DNA from: Lepus europaeus
Lineage: Eukaryota; Chordata; Mammalia; Lagomorpha; Leporidae
Length of the DNA: 64,000 nt
NCBI RefSeq assembly: GCF_033115175.1
Contig: NC_084827.1
Coordinates: forward strand, 181,518,388-181,582,387
Direction of reading: 5' to 3'
This document shows, one piece after another, positions 42,936 to 53,931 of this stretch (positions are counted from its first letter, which is position 1; every line of letters starts with the position of its first letter). Under the pieces are notes generated by a model that had not been told where the DNA came from, ran no database searches, and saw nothing but the letters and a program-made list of their open reading frames with translations. Position numbers and translations under genes: made by a program.

Positions 42936-43980
42936 CAAGACTGCTGTGCCCTGGGTAGTGTGTGCCCCTCTGACAGGTGCGCCCCATCCCGTCCCCTGCT
43001 CCTTCACGGCCCTATGTGTGTGACCGCTGCGCTCTGGGTAGTGTGTGCTCCTCTGACAGGTGCGCCCCGTCCCCTGCTCCCCCACGGCCCTGTGTGTCCT
43101 CCCTCCAGGACCGCTGCGCTCTGGGTAGTGTGTGCCCCTCTGACAGGTGCGCCCCGTCCCCTGCTCCCTCATGGCCCTATGTGTGTCCTCCCTCCAGGAC
43201 CGGGGCGCCCTGGGTAGGGTGTGCCCCTCTGACAGGTGCGCCCCGTCCCCTGCTCCCCCACGACCCTGTGTGTCCTCCCTCCAGGACCGGGGCGCCCTGG
43301 GTAGGGTGTGCCCCTCTGACAGGTGCGCCCCGTCCCCTGCTCCCCCACGACCCTGTGTGTCCTCCCTCCAGGACCGGGGCGCCCTGGGTAGTGTGTGCCC
43401 CTCTGACAGGTGCGCCCCGTCCCCTGCTCCCCCACGGCCCTGTGTGTCCTCCCTCCAGGACCGGGGCGCCCTGGGTAGGGTGTGCCCCTCTGACAGGTGC
43501 GCCCCGTCCCCTGCTCCCCCACGGCCCTGTGTGTCCTCCCTCCAGGACCGGGGCGCCCTGGGTAGTGTGTGCCCCTCTGACAGGTGCGCCCCGTCCCCTG
43601 CTCCCCCACGGCCCTGTGTGTCCTCCCTCCAGGACCGGGGCGCCCTGGGTAGTGTGTGCCCCTCTGACAGGTGCACCCCGTCCCCTGCTCCCCCACGGCC
43701 CTGTGTGTCCTCCCTCCAGGACCGGGGCACCCTGGGTAGGGTGTGCCCCTCTGACAGGTGCGCCCCGTCCCCTGCTCCCCCACGGCCCTGTGTGTCCTCC
43801 CTCCAGGACCGGGGCACCCTGGGTAGGGTGTGCCCCTCTGACAGGTGCGCCCCGTCCCCTGCTCCCCCACGGCCCTGTGTGTCCTCCCTCCAGGACCGGG
43901 GCACCCTGGGTAGTGTGTGCCCCTCTGACAGGTGCGCCCCGTCCCCTGCTCCCTCACGGCCCTGTGTGTCCTCCCTCCAG
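42936..43980 (+). repeat. SCLY: Minisatellite, 87-bp unit, that duplicates the SCLY exon 2 splice acceptor
   Basis: The unit is GACCGGGGCGCCCTGGGTAG, TGTGTGCCCCTCTGACAGGT, GCGCCCCGTCCCCTGCTCCC, CCACGGCCCTGTGTGTCCTC, CCTCCAG (87 bp). The array ends exactly at the exon 2 acceptor (AG at 43979-43980). Identical CCTCCAG/GA junctions end at 43893, 43806, 43719, 43632, 43545, 43458, 43371, 43284 and 43197 (all 87 bp apart) and at 43108 (89 bp further). Each unit has a branch-point-like CTCTGAC, a long pyrimidine tract and AG. The exon 2 reading frame stays open upstream to 42977. The first units (42950-43060) are diverged. Confidence 0.97.
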
Positions 43981-44093
43981 GAAGATTTACATGGACTACA
44001 ACGCGACCACGCCCCTGGAGCCAGCAGTTATCCAGGCCGTGATGGAGGCCATGCAGGAAGCCTGGGGGAATCCCAGCAGCTCCTACCCCGCAG
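43981..44093 (+). CDS. SCLY: SCLY exon 2
   Basis: Starting with the third base of the Arg codon, it encodes [20 protein letters not shown] and then [18 protein letters not shown], with a GTAACA donor at 44094. YMDYNATTP is the N-terminal signature of class V (NifS-like) aminotransferases, and WGNPSS lies in the region that forms the active-site entrance. It agrees with human and mouse SCLY at nearly all positions. The acceptor is embedded in the 87-bp array. The exon ends in phase 1. Confidence 0.96.
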
Positions 44094-44964
44094 GTAACAA
44101 CGGGAACGCGAGCCCCAGGCCGCAGGGGCACAGGCTCGGGCACCGCTCTGGCGGCCTCATTTTGCATGATTGTCAGCTCCAAGTGCTGAGCTGGAACTTT
44201 TGGTACTTCATTTCCTCTGCACAGCTCCCATTTGTAAACTCAGCCTTGGGTTTAATCTTTAACCTGCCCTCTGCACCCTCATCTACGTGAAGTGTCCCAC
44301 TGAGCACAGACCCTGTAGCTGGCCCTGCTGGGCCTCACACAGTTTGCAAAGGAAGTCTTTTCAACTGCCTGCATCACGTGCAGCTTTGGCCTTTTAAATG
44401 TATTCCTGTCGCACTGAGTTTGAGTAAGTGGCGATGTTCTTGTTCCTGGTTTGTTCCTGCGGAGCACCAAGTGGGCGGTTTGTCGCCAGGGGAGGCTGTG
44501 TGGCCGGTTCACCATGTTTCTCGGACAGGGGCAGCCTGAAGCCTCACATCTGTGCTTTGTTCACCGGGACGCAGATAGAGTATCTCACCTGCAGATCTGG
44601 ATGAGCTAAAGCAACTTTCAGACAGAACGCTGTGCAGCCCTGGGACTGCGGCCACCTGTGCACCGCCGAGGGTTCTGTTTGTCCACGAGAAGTTTCACAG
44701 CAGCTTGATAATTAAAAACGAGGTCAGGCACTGATCACTCGTTAACTTATTTATTGACAGAGCTTCTGGGCTTTGCCCTGAGTCTAATCTCTCTCCTGGT
44801 GAAATGGAACTTTCTCACTCGGGAATGTGGAGAATAAGTAGAAATAAGCTTGGGTGTGAGACCCGGGCAGAAGGAGCCCTCTGGGCCTGCGTGAAGGGCG
44901 ACAGCGGCTGTGGGTCACTTGGCAAGCTAAGAGCCAGCGCTGTGTAGCCGCCGGCCATGGCCAC
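44094..44964 (+). other. SCLY intron 2, no feature recognised
   Basis: Unique-looking intronic sequence up to a SINE fragment. No exon-like element with a conserved peptide. Confidence 0.65.
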
Positions 44965-45138
44965 TGCAGAGGCAGTGGGGGATGGGCCCCTGCCACCCAC
45001 CTGGGAGACCAAGGTGCAGCCCCTGGCGCCCGGCCTGAACCTGGCGCAGACTTGGCCACTGGGGATGAGCTAGCAGATGGAAGATCTCTCTCTTGCTCTG
45101 CCTTTCAAATAGATGATTAAATAAATCTTTAAAAAAAT
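44965..45138 (+). repeat. tRNA-type SINE, 3' part
   Basis: GCAGAGGCAGTGGGGGATGG, CACCTGGGAGACCAAGGTGC, AGCTAGCAGATGGAAGATCT, then CTTTCAAATAGATGATTAAA and TAAATCTTTAAAAAAATCC. The 5' part is unclear (from about 44890). Confidence 0.8.
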
Positions 45139-45374
45139 CCAAAAAGTGAATTACAATTTACTTCCTGTTGATATTCAGTTAGACATAAAAAACGACAAAG
45201 GGGAAAAATCACTTTATCGTAGAACAACTCATTTTCACAATATTATGGTTTGAAGCCTTTGAGGGGGCTTGAGGAGAACGTTGAGGATGTGTGGGCACTT
45301 GGTGTGGCCTTGCCCGTGAGCAGGACTGCGTGGCCTCAGCGCTGCTGAGTTGATGGTGGAGCCGGTGGAGCCAC

Positions 45375-45907
45375 AGTGGGCTCTGCCGAGGCCGGGGTGG
45401 GGGTAGGGGGCAGGAAGGCGGGGCTCTGCTGGCCAGGGAAGGCGGGGCTCTGCCGAGGCCGGGGTGGGGGTGGGGGGCAGGAAGGCGGGGCTCTGCTGGC
45501 CAGGGAAGGCGGGGCTCTGCCAAGGCCGGGGTGGGGGTGGGGGGCAGGAAGGCGGGGCTCTGCCGAGGCCGGGGTGGGGGTGGGGGGCGGGAAGGCGGGG
45601 CTCTGCTGGCCAGGGAAGGCGGGGCTCTGCCGAGGCCGGGGTGGGGGTGGGGGGCGGGAAGGCGGGGCTCTGCTGGCCAGGGAAGGCGGGGCTCTGCCAA
45701 GGCCGGGGTGGGGGTGGGGGGCAGGAAGGCGGGGCTCTGCCGAGGCCGGGGTGGGGGTGGGGGGCGGGAAGGCGGGGCTCTGCTGGCCAGGGAAGGCGGG
45801 GCTCTGCCGAGGCCGGGGTGGGGGTGGGGGGCGGGAAGGCGGGGCTCTGCCGAGGCCGGGGTGGGGGTGGGGGGCGGGAAGGCGGGGCTCTGCTGGCCAG
45901 GGAAGGT
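45375..45907 (+). repeat. G-rich minisatellite in SCLY intron 2
   Basis: Two alternating modules: GGCGGGGCTCTGCCGAGGCC plus GGGGTGGGGGTGGGGGGCGG plus GAA, and GGCGGGGCTCTGCTGGCCAG plus GGAA. The sense strand has many GGGG runs separated by one to three bases, a strong G-quadruplex pattern in DNA and in the SCLY pre-mRNA. Confidence 0.96.
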
Positions 45908-46479
45908 GGCCTTTGCATCTCACTGTCAAGCAGGCCTTGTTTTCCCTCCCCCGCCCCCAACAGAAGTTGTCAGCAAATATGGCAACAGTGCTATATAGTT
46001 TTGTTCTGAAACACAGGAGACCCAAGATACCGGTGGCCTAAACACCTACCCCTGATGTGTCTCCCGCAGTCTGGGGCCCCTGTGGTCCCTCTGCCACTGT
46101 CAGGACCCCGCCCCTTCTGGGTCACTCTTCTTCCATCCTCAACAACAGCTCCCCCTTGTGGTCAGGATGGCTGCTGCGGCCCAAGGCACCTTGTCCGCAG
46201 TCCCAAGGACACAGAGGAGAAAGGCTGTGTCCTTCAAAGACACTTCTGGAAGCTTCACGTCATCACCCTGCCCAGAGCTTGTTCACACGGCCATGCTCAC
46301 TGCAATTTAAGTTGGGAGATGCAGTCTTCATTCTGGGCCCTGGGTGTGCCGGTGACCCCTGGTAGGGAGGGAGAGTGGGCAGCCCCAGCTCAGCTGGGCT
46401 GTGCCAGATCCATCACAGCACCTACCTCCGAGGAGGGGGTCATGGGAGCTTGAACGTTTTCTTTTTGTCTCCTTTAAAA
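45908..46479 (+). other. SCLY intron 2, no feature recognised
   Basis: Unique-looking sequence between the G-rich array and a reverse SINE. Confidence 0.6.
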
Positions 46480-46781
46480 AAAAAAAGATTTACTTATTAT
46501 TTATTTGAAAGAGTTACACACAGAGAGAAGGAGAGAGGTCTTCCATCTGCTGGTTCACTCCGCAGTTGGCTGCAATGGCCAGAGCTGTGCCAATCCAGAG
46601 CCAGGAACTTCTTCCAGGTCTCCCACATGGGTGCAGGGGCCCAAGGACTTGGGCCATCTTCCACTGCTTTCCCAGGCCACAGCAGAGAGCTGGATTGGAA
46701 GCTAGGACTTGAATCAGTGCCCACAGAGGATGCCGGCACTGCAGGCAGCGGCCTTACCCCCTGTGCCACAGCACCGGCCCC
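46480..46781 (-). repeat. tRNA-type SINE, reverse
   Basis: It starts AAAAAAAAAAAGATTTACTT, with GAGGTCTTCCATCTGCTGGT, GGGCCCAAGGACTTGGGCCA and GCAGAGAGCTGGATTGGAAG, and ends CCACAGCACCGGCCCC. Complete reverse element. Confidence 0.9.
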
Positions 46782-46810
46782 TTGTCTCCTTTCTTCAAAA
46801 GTTTATCTAC

Positions 46811-47065
46811 GGGCCGGCGCTGCGGCTCAATAGGCTAATCCTCTGCCTGCGGCGCCCGCACCCCAGGTTCTAGTCCCGGTTGAGGCACTGGATTCTGTCC
46901 CGGTTGCCCCTCTTCCAGGCCAGCTCTCTGCTGTGGCCCCAGGAGGGCAGTGGAGGATGCCCAGGTGCTTGGGCCCTGCACCCGCATGGGAGACCAGGAG
47001 AAGCACCTGGCTCCTGGCTTCAATCGGCCCAGCGCCGGCCGTTGTGGCCATTTGAGGGAACAGAA
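46811..47065 (+). repeat. Lagomorph C-repeat SINE, 3' truncated
   Basis: GGGCCGGCGCTGCGGCTCAA, ATCCTCTGCCTGCGGCGCCC, GGTTCTAGTCCCGGTTGAGG and GGAGACCAGGAGAAGCACCT, stopping after GTTGTGGCCATTTGAGGGA, with no CT tract or poly-A. Confidence 0.9.
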
Positions 47066-48529
47066 GTAGAAGTGTGCTGAGGCCACCGTTTACGGCGCCG
47101 GCCCTCAAGCTCGGGAGGCAGACTCTAACCGCGTCAGTTGGCAAACTGCATTTGCCTCTACACTCCTTCCCGGTGCTTCTCTCCGGTCTTCACGTGCTTT
47201 AGTGTGCTCTGGCTTCTCTGTCGTAGTCATTGCCGATACTGTTTTCCAACAAGCGCCCTTTGACGGGCAGGCGTGGGGCGGATGTCCACCAGTGTGCAGT
47301 GAGTGAGGTTTGCATCCGCACGCGCTGTGTGACAGCCCGGCAGGGTGCAGCTCAGGCCTTCAAGTGCCATGCACTGCCATCGGCAGGTCCTGGCATGGCC
47401 CGGCGTCTCATGCTCTCTGGGCCGAGGGTCTGGGGAACAGGTGACAAGCAAACGAGCAGAAAGATGTGAGGTGGAGAGGGTCCTAGGGGACCGTGCGGCA
47501 GGGCCGGGGCCGTGGCAGTGCCAGGGCTGCACCTTGGGTAAACTCTCTGGTAACTGGCTGTGCCACAGATGAGAGGTGGGGCCGGCAGGGAAGTGCTGCA
47601 GGGGGGAGGCTGGGTTGGTGCTGAGAGCACTGGGCGGGGTGGGGGGCTCGTGAGCCAGGCAGGCCCCGTGAGGGCCTAGGGTTCTTCACCCCATGAAGAG
47701 GCCTGGAGGGTTTGGGCCAGGGAGGAGCGGGTTAGCCTTCTCAAACGTGTTGGTCTTCTGGCCACTTCCCACGAAAACACCTGCAAAGGGCTCCAGCAAG
47801 CTCGTCTGTGCGTGCTGCCCGTGTGCGCGTCCGCCACGCTAGAAATTAAAGCTGGGAGACATTGGGAGTCGGAAGTCAGTAGTTCATCAACAACGACACA
47901 CCTGTTACCTGCCGGCTTCCTAAAAGAGAACACATCTGGTGGGAGGAATCGGACGGTTGTCGTTCGGCAGTCTTGAACGTCTGGCTCTAGACGAAGGTAG
48001 CCGGGTTCTGGCTGTGTGCAGCGTGTGCGTCCTGCAGCCCCGGCGACGTCACCGTTCGCTGTGAGAAATGCGTGTGCAAAAGGCAGGTGACGTCCTAGTG
48101 CCCTTGTGAAAGCAGTGTCGATTCTGTGGGCCGCTCTCCGGAGCCGTCGCCAGTGCCTCCCAGGCTCTCCGAGTGGGACACAGGCATTGTAACCGCCAAG
48201 TTCAATCCCTGTCCAGGGAAGTTGCCTTTTTGAGAAAGATGAGCCTGCATGATCGCGCGTGGGGGAAGCCGAGCGCCGAGCGTGGTCCTGGGGCTTCTCT
48301 TGAACTCTGCCTGCAGGTGTGTGGAAGACATCACACCTGCGTTCCCTTCCCCCGCCACCGCCAGCCGCTGACGCTTCGCCCCAGCGCTTCTGCCTCACTA
48401 GAATCAGTGTGGACAGCACAGTGCCCCTGCCCGAGCACCGGACACTCCACTACTCCCAGAGGGGGCCTGCTTCCCCGCGCTCCCTCTCGCTGTGGTAGTA
48501 GCGTGCCTTCCTAGAAGTCTGGAGTCTCG
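47066..48529 (+). other. SCLY intron 2, no feature recognised
   Basis: Unique-looking intronic DNA. A 247-codon minus-strand open frame (47676-48419) has no recognisable domain and lies in moderately CpG-rich sequence, so I do not call it. Confidence 0.6.
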
Positions 48530-48845
48530 GGGCTGGCACTGTGGGTGAAGCCGTCGCCTGTGACGCCAGCATCCCTTTTGCGAACCAGTTCCAGTCCCAG
48601 CCGCTCCACTTCCCATCCAGCTCCCTGCTCGTGTGCCTGGGAAAGCAGCAGAGGATGGCCCATGTGCCTGGGCTCCTGCACCCACGTGGGAGACTCGGAC
48701 AGAGTTCCTGCCTCCTGGTTTTAGCTTGACCCAGCCCCAGCACTGGGACCACTGGGGCACTGAACCAACAGGTCGCTCTCTATTTCTTCCTCCCTCCCTC
48801 CCTTTTCATTCCATAACTGCCTTACTTCAAGTAAAGAAATATTTT
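48530..48845 (+). repeat. tRNA-type SINE, forward
   Basis: GGGGCTGGCACTGTGGGTGA, GACGCCAGCATCCCTTTTGC, CCAGTTCCAGTCCCAGCCGC (box B), GCAGCAGAGGATGGCCCATG, CACGTGGGAGACTCGGACAG, then a CT-rich tract and AAAGAAATATTTTTAAAAA. Confidence 0.88.
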
Positions 48846-49751
48846 TAAAAATGGAACCTCACGAATGGCTTTGATGTGGCTCCTTGCCACATCCTTGCTT
48901 CCTCCGTGTTGTTGCCCATCTCAACCTGGGTCTCCTTTTGGTGAGGAGCAGTGTGTGCCACTACCACCGGTGTTAATGCATTCAGCCGGGGTGGGCGTTT
49001 GCACTGTGTCCAGTTTGGGGCTATGGCGAGTAACTCTGCTGTGAACGTCCATGGCCAGCCGCTGGGTGGGCACCTGCAGTCTTTTCCCCGTACACAGTAC
49101 TGACCACCAGTGCCTAGGAGTACGAGGCTCCCTCCTCTCGTAAGGAGCTGCCCGGCCCACTGCAAGGTGTTTGCACCGTTCTCTGCTCTCACTGGCAGCC
49201 AGTGAGAGTTTCCCTCCCCCACCCCACCCCCAACTCTCACCACCTGGAGGCCAGTGTGATAGGTCCCCGGAGATTGTGGGTGGGTTGTTGCTAAGTGGGG
49301 TAAGGGAGGTGTCTGCAAAGCACCTTGTAAATTGTGAGGCCTGTTTTTAAAATAAGAACCCTGCATAGCAGGTGTAAGAGGGTCCAGGAAGCCCGGAGGC
49401 CTACACACCACGCTGACACCTGCCACTGCCCCCGGAGGCCGGTGTGGCAGGAGATGGGGCGGGGCCTGCTTTGGCGTCAGCTCCTGGCTTCTCAGGGTGA
49501 GGGAGGTGGCTTCGCAGCAGGACCTGGAGGACTGGAAATGCATTTGGCGAATGAACTCGGAGCCACGTCTCCAGGGGAGGAGGGCCTGTGCCAGGTGGCA
49601 CTGCTGCCCGTGTTTGTCTCGCGACCTAGTGCCTGCCCTGATGAAGATGGCCTGGGTTCTCCTCGATGCTGCAGGCCTTCGCCACATAAAATCCACGTGG
49701 GGTGCTAAGGACCGGGAGGATTACTGTGCTTGTTTTCACATTTCTCTTTTT
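48846..49751 (+). other. SCLY intron 2; possible old L1 antisense piece
   Basis: GTGTCCAGTTTGGGGCTATG, GCGAGTAACTCTGCTGTGAA and CGTCCATGG resemble the antisense L1 phrase about a 'gctattgtgaataacgctgc' region, but the match is short. Otherwise nothing is recognised. Confidence 0.4.
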
Positions 49752-50033
49752 TTAAAAAAAAAATTATTTGAAAGGCAGAGTTACAGAGAGAGACAAAGGG
49801 GGTCCTCCATCTACTGGTTCACTTCTCAAATGACCACAGCGGCCAGGGCTTGGCTACACAGGAGCCAGGATCCTGGAACTCCGTCTGGGTCTCCCACATG
49901 TGTCCCAGCACTTGATCCGCCTTGATCCCAGCAGGGAGCCGGACTGGAAACGGAGTGGCCAGGACCTGAACTGCCCTCGTGTGGGGTGCTGGCATTGCAG
50001 ACAGTGGCTGCTGGGCCGCAGCGCCAGCCCCGC
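49752..50033 (-). repeat. tRNA-type SINE, reverse
   Basis: AAAAAAAAATTATTTGAAAG, GCAGAGTTACAGAGAGAGAC, CACTTCTCAAATGACCACAG and GGTCTCCCACATGTGTCCCA, ending CCGCAGCGCCAGCCCC. Confidence 0.9.
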
Positions 50034-50715
50034 CTTTCTCTTTGTAATGCTGTTTTATGGCATATATTTTAGTGATACTTCTTCACATTTTTTTCTGCAA
50101 ATGAGAATGAGCAGTCAGAAAGGCCCAGAGACTCCGGGCTGTGGACCAGGAATGGCCACCGAAGCGCCAGGACTTCCCTCCCGAGCCTCCGGCCCTGTCT
50201 CCCTGCAGCCACGAGGCACACAGCCCCGTGTGACCGCAGGTGCAGGTGTGTCCCCAGCAGACACGGTGACTGCCCGGCTGCGACGTGCCGTCGGATTGTG
50301 TGTTGAGTCCTGCGTTGCCTGTTTTTGTTGTCTTGCAGCTTGATCCTAAGCAAATTATCCCGCCCTTTCATTCTCCCGTCTTGATGGACGGGAAGTGAGG
50401 CAGATGGCCAGAGCTCCCTCTCCTAGCATGCGGTAAGAAAGCCACGTCCTAGGGACCTTGGGGTTCCCAGGCCCCCCTCCAAGCTTGCTTCTGGCTCCCA
50501 CTAATTTCCTTACCCCCAGCGGTGGTCACTGGTCGACAGCTCACCGCTGCCCCGCCGCGTCGTGTCTAGGTGGTAGCATGTCGTGTTCTCGTCGATGGGG
50601 CGTGTTCTCCTAGAGCTGCCCGCTCGGCACCCTGGCTCCTGTGCGTACTGTAGAGGTCTCGTGTACCGGTCAGACTGGCACCAGCGCTCATGAGTTTCCT
50701 TTCTGGTCCCTCAAG

Positions 50716-50816
50716 GTCGGAAGGCCAAGGACATTATAAACACAGCGCGGGAACACGTGGCGAAGATGATAGGAGGGAAACCTCGAGACGTCGTCTTCAC
50801 CTCCGGGGGCACTGAG
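50716..50816 (+). CDS. SCLY: SCLY exon 3
   Basis: After TCCCTCAAG, the first two bases complete the Gly codon. The exon then encodes [20 protein letters not shown] and [13 protein letters not shown], followed by the donor GTGAGC. FTSGGTE(SNN) is the loop that binds the PLP phosphate and contacts the cofactor in NifS/SCLY-type enzymes. The exon ends in phase 0. In the alternative frame, entered if UBE2F's penultimate exon were spliced to SCLY exon 2, a TGA occurs at 50813-50815. Confidence 0.96.
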
Positions 50817-50916
50817 GTGAGCTTCCCGGCGTCGCGTTACCGCAGCCGTGCGTCGTGATGAAAGGCGGAAGTGGTGCTCCAGGTGTTGTTTTTGTTTTTA
50901 AGAAAGAGTAATGCTT

Positions 50917-51279
50917 AGGCCAGCGCCGTGGCTCAACAGGCTAATCCTCCGCCTTGCGGCGCCGGCACACCGGGTTCTAGTCCCGGTTGGGGTGCTGGAT
51001 TCTATCCCGGTTGCCCCTCTTCCAGGCCAGCTCTCTGCTGTGGCCAGGGAGTGCAGTGGAGGATGGCCAAGTGCTTGGGCCCTGCACCCCATGGGAGACC
51101 AGGAGAAGCACCTGGCTCCTGCCATCGGATCAGCGCGGTGCGCCGGCCGCAGAGCGCCTACCGCGGCGGCCATTGGAGGGTGAACCAACGGCAAAAGGAA
51201 GACCTTTCTCTCTATCTCTCTCTCACTGTCCACTCTGCCTGTCAAAAAAAAAAAAAAAAGATAAGCTTATTAAAAAAAA
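50917..51279 (+). repeat. Lagomorph C-repeat SINE with perfect TSD
   Basis: The complete element AGGCCAGCGCCGTGGCTCAA to poly-A is flanked by a perfect 14-bp duplication AAAGAGTAATGCTT (50903-50916 and 51280-51293). It sits 100 bp after the SCLY exon 3 donor. The intact duplication and long A tail suggest a fairly young insertion. Confidence 0.95.
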
Positions 51280-51654
51280 AAAGAGTAATGCTTGATCTTC
51301 CTGCGTTGAAAATTAGCTTGCGAATTAGCCACTATGAGGTGTATGCAAAACGCAGAAAATGCATATTTTTTTAAAAATGCATGGCTTTCAAATTCTTTTT
51401 GCACCAACATAAGCTCACACTAAGTTGTCACAGTGTGTCTGACAGGGTCTGACCTGAGACGCTCAGAAGGGAAAGACAGGAGTTAGAAAACGACCTCTGC
51501 CAGAACACCGTGAGTTCTGGTCAAAGCTGGAACCAGAGCGTCAGGTCTGGGCAGACGGTGAACTCACTGCTGCTTTAGGGGCGCTTCACGGGCTGCAGAC
51601 ACTCACCAGTGTGCAGTGAACAACCTGTTTTAAGAAGAGATGAAGCGACGTTGA

Positions 51655-52797
51655 AGACAGAGCCTGCGCCGCACCGTCCACGGCAGTGCCAGTGAACAGC
51701 TGGACGGAGCCTGCGCCGCACCGTCCACGGCAGTGCCAGTGAACAGCTGGACGGAGCCTGCACCGTCCACGGCAGTGCCAGTGAACAGCTGGACGGAGCC
51801 TGTGGCTACAGACCGTCCACGGCAGTGCCAGTGAACAGCTGGACGGAGCCTGCACCGTCCACGGCAGTGCCAGTGAACAGCTGGACGGAGCCTGTGGCTA
51901 CAGACCGTCCACGGCAGTGCCAGTGAACAGCTGGACGGAGCCTGTGGCTACAGACCGTCCACGGCAGTGCCAATGAACAGCTGGATGGAGCCTGCGCCGC
52001 AGACCGTCCACGGCAGTGCCAGTGAACAGCTGGACGGAGCCTGCACCGTCCACGGCAGTGCCAGTGAACAGCTGGACGGAGCCTGTGGCTACAGACCGTC
52101 CACGGCAGTGCCAGTGAACAGCTGGACGGAGCCTGTGGCTACAGACCGTCCACGGCAGTGCCAATGAACAGCTGGATGGAGCCTGCGCCGCAGACCATCC
52201 ACGGCAGTGCCAGTGAACAGCTGGACGGAGCCTGCGCCGCACCGTCCACGGCAGTGCCAATGAACAGCTGGATGGAGCCTGCGCCGCAGACCGTCCACGG
52301 CAGTGCCAGTGAACAGCTGGACAGAGCCTGCGCCGTCCACAGCAGTGCCAGTGAACAGCTGGACAGAGCCTGTGCCGCAGACCGTCCACGGCAGTGCCAG
52401 TGAACAGCTGGACAGAGCCTGCGCCGTCCACAGCAGTGCCAGTGAACAGCTGGACGGAGCCTGCGCCGCACCGTCCACGGCAGTGACAGTGAACAGCTGG
52501 ACGGAGCCTGTGCCGCACCGTCCACGGCAGTGCCAGTGAACAGCTGGATGGAGCCTGCGCCACAGACCGTCCACGGCAGTGCCAATGAACAGCTGGACGG
52601 AGCCTGTGCCGCACCGTCCACGGCAGTGCCAGTGAACAGCTGGACGGAGCCTGCGCCGCACCGTCCACGGCAGTGACAGTGAACAGCTGGACGGAGCCTG
52701 CGCCGCACCGTCCACGGCAGTGACAGTGAACAGCTGGACGGAGCCTGCGCCGCACCGTCCACGGCAGTGCCAGTGAACAGCTGGACGGAGCCTGTGC
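51655..52797 (+). repeat. Minisatellite, about 47-bp unit, about 26 copies
   Basis: The unit is CAGCTGGACGGAGCCTGCGC, CGCACCGTCCACGGCAGTGC, CAGTGAA. Alternative middles are GTGGCTACAGACCGTCC, GCACCGTCC (short) and GCCGCAGACCGTCC, giving unit lengths of about 40-51 bp. CAGCTG and the near-palindrome CCGTCCACGG recur in each unit. The minus frames are open for more than 300 codons only because of the repeat. It lies in SCLY intron 3. Confidence 0.97.
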
Positions 52798-53689
52798 CCT
52801 GATGATTGACAGCAGAGCAGCCAGCACCACAGACAGTCACTCAGCTCCCAGCTCCGGAGCCAGCCTCCTCCCCAGCGGGCGCCCGGACCCTGATGCATTT
52901 CCTTGAAGAACTAACAGGAGAAGAAACGCGCTGCACCAGAGTGGTCCTGAAGACGAAACACAGCCAAAGCATTGGCTCCCAATGGCGGACGCAGTCCAGC
53001 CCCAACCAGAGCAGACCGGGCAAGAGCCAGGCTCACGGCAACAGTTTTCTGGGTGCTCAGCGTTCTGCCTGTGACTCTGGAGGCCGGGGACACTGCTTGT
53101 TAGGCGAGTGTTTGGAGAAAGCAGCCAAGGCCTGGCAGCAGAGGCCAGGGAGGGCTTCCCCAGGGAGGCCTCCACGCAGTCTTTCCGGGGCTTCGGTGGG
53201 AAGTGGTTAGGCGGCCACCGTCTGCTCCTGAGTTGGCCCCTGCTGTCTTGAACTTGGTGGAGCTGATGCTGAGACATGAAACTTACATCTTTAATTTCTA
53301 TCTTAACTCCATTTCCACAAACTTTTTAAAGTCTCCTGTTATCCTGTAAATGAATTCCAGGTGGCTGGCCGCATATTGTAGTCCAGGTGTAAAGTGACTT
53401 GCTTTGCATCTCTAGTTCAATAGAGAGTTTCCCATCATTCCCCACGAACCGTTCCCTCGAATCCCTTCCGCATTGGTAGAGGTCGGCCTTCTCCCAGGGT
53501 TTCGTTTTCAATAGAAAGTCGGTGCAGGGGCATTCCAGCCTCTGCTCAGTGACACTGGGGAGGAAGGCACAATGGCTGTCACGGGTGACATGGCATCCGT
53601 GTAGAAAACCCCAGAGAGTTTGCAGATAAACTGTTAGTGTTAACAAGAAAACACAGCTTTTAGGTTTTGTGAGGCCGACCCCAGCTGCT
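52798..53689 (+). other. SCLY intron 3, no feature recognised
   Basis: Unique-looking intronic sequence with no gene-like content. Confidence 0.6.
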
Positions 53690-53915
53690 TCAGTTCCCAG
53701 ATGCCTGCAGCGGCAGTCGGCCCCACAGGGGCCAGAGCTGGGAGCTGGGAACTCCGTCCAGGTCTCCGACCTGGGTGGCAGGGACCCAGGAACTTGAGCC
53801 ACCACTGCTGCCTACCAGGGCCTACACCAGTTGGGAGCCAGAGCTAGGTATCGAACCCAGGCACCTCGGTATGGAGCTGAGGTGTCTGAACCACAAAGCC
53901 AGGTGCCCGTGCCCT
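53690..53915 (-). repeat. Degraded SINE, reverse
   Basis: GGGAGCTGGGAACTCCGTCC, AGGTCTCCGACCTGGGTGGC, GGGAGCCAGAGCTAGGTATC and GAACCCAGGCACCTCGGTAT show the old reverse SINE order. Confidence 0.6.
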
Positions 53916-53931
53916 GTTGAAGGTTTTTGTT

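Noticed and set aside
43169..44182. 337-codon minus-strand frame opposite the 87-bp array
   Set aside because: Repeat-derived, and antisense to SCLY exon 2, whose own frame is clearly the conserved one.
47676..48419. 247-codon minus-strand open frame in SCLY intron 2
   Set aside because: No recognisable domain, no splice or promoter support; probably chance in CpG-rich DNA.
51898..52898. 270-310-codon minus-strand open frames
   Set aside because: Frame rotation through the 47-bp minisatellite in SCLY intron 3.
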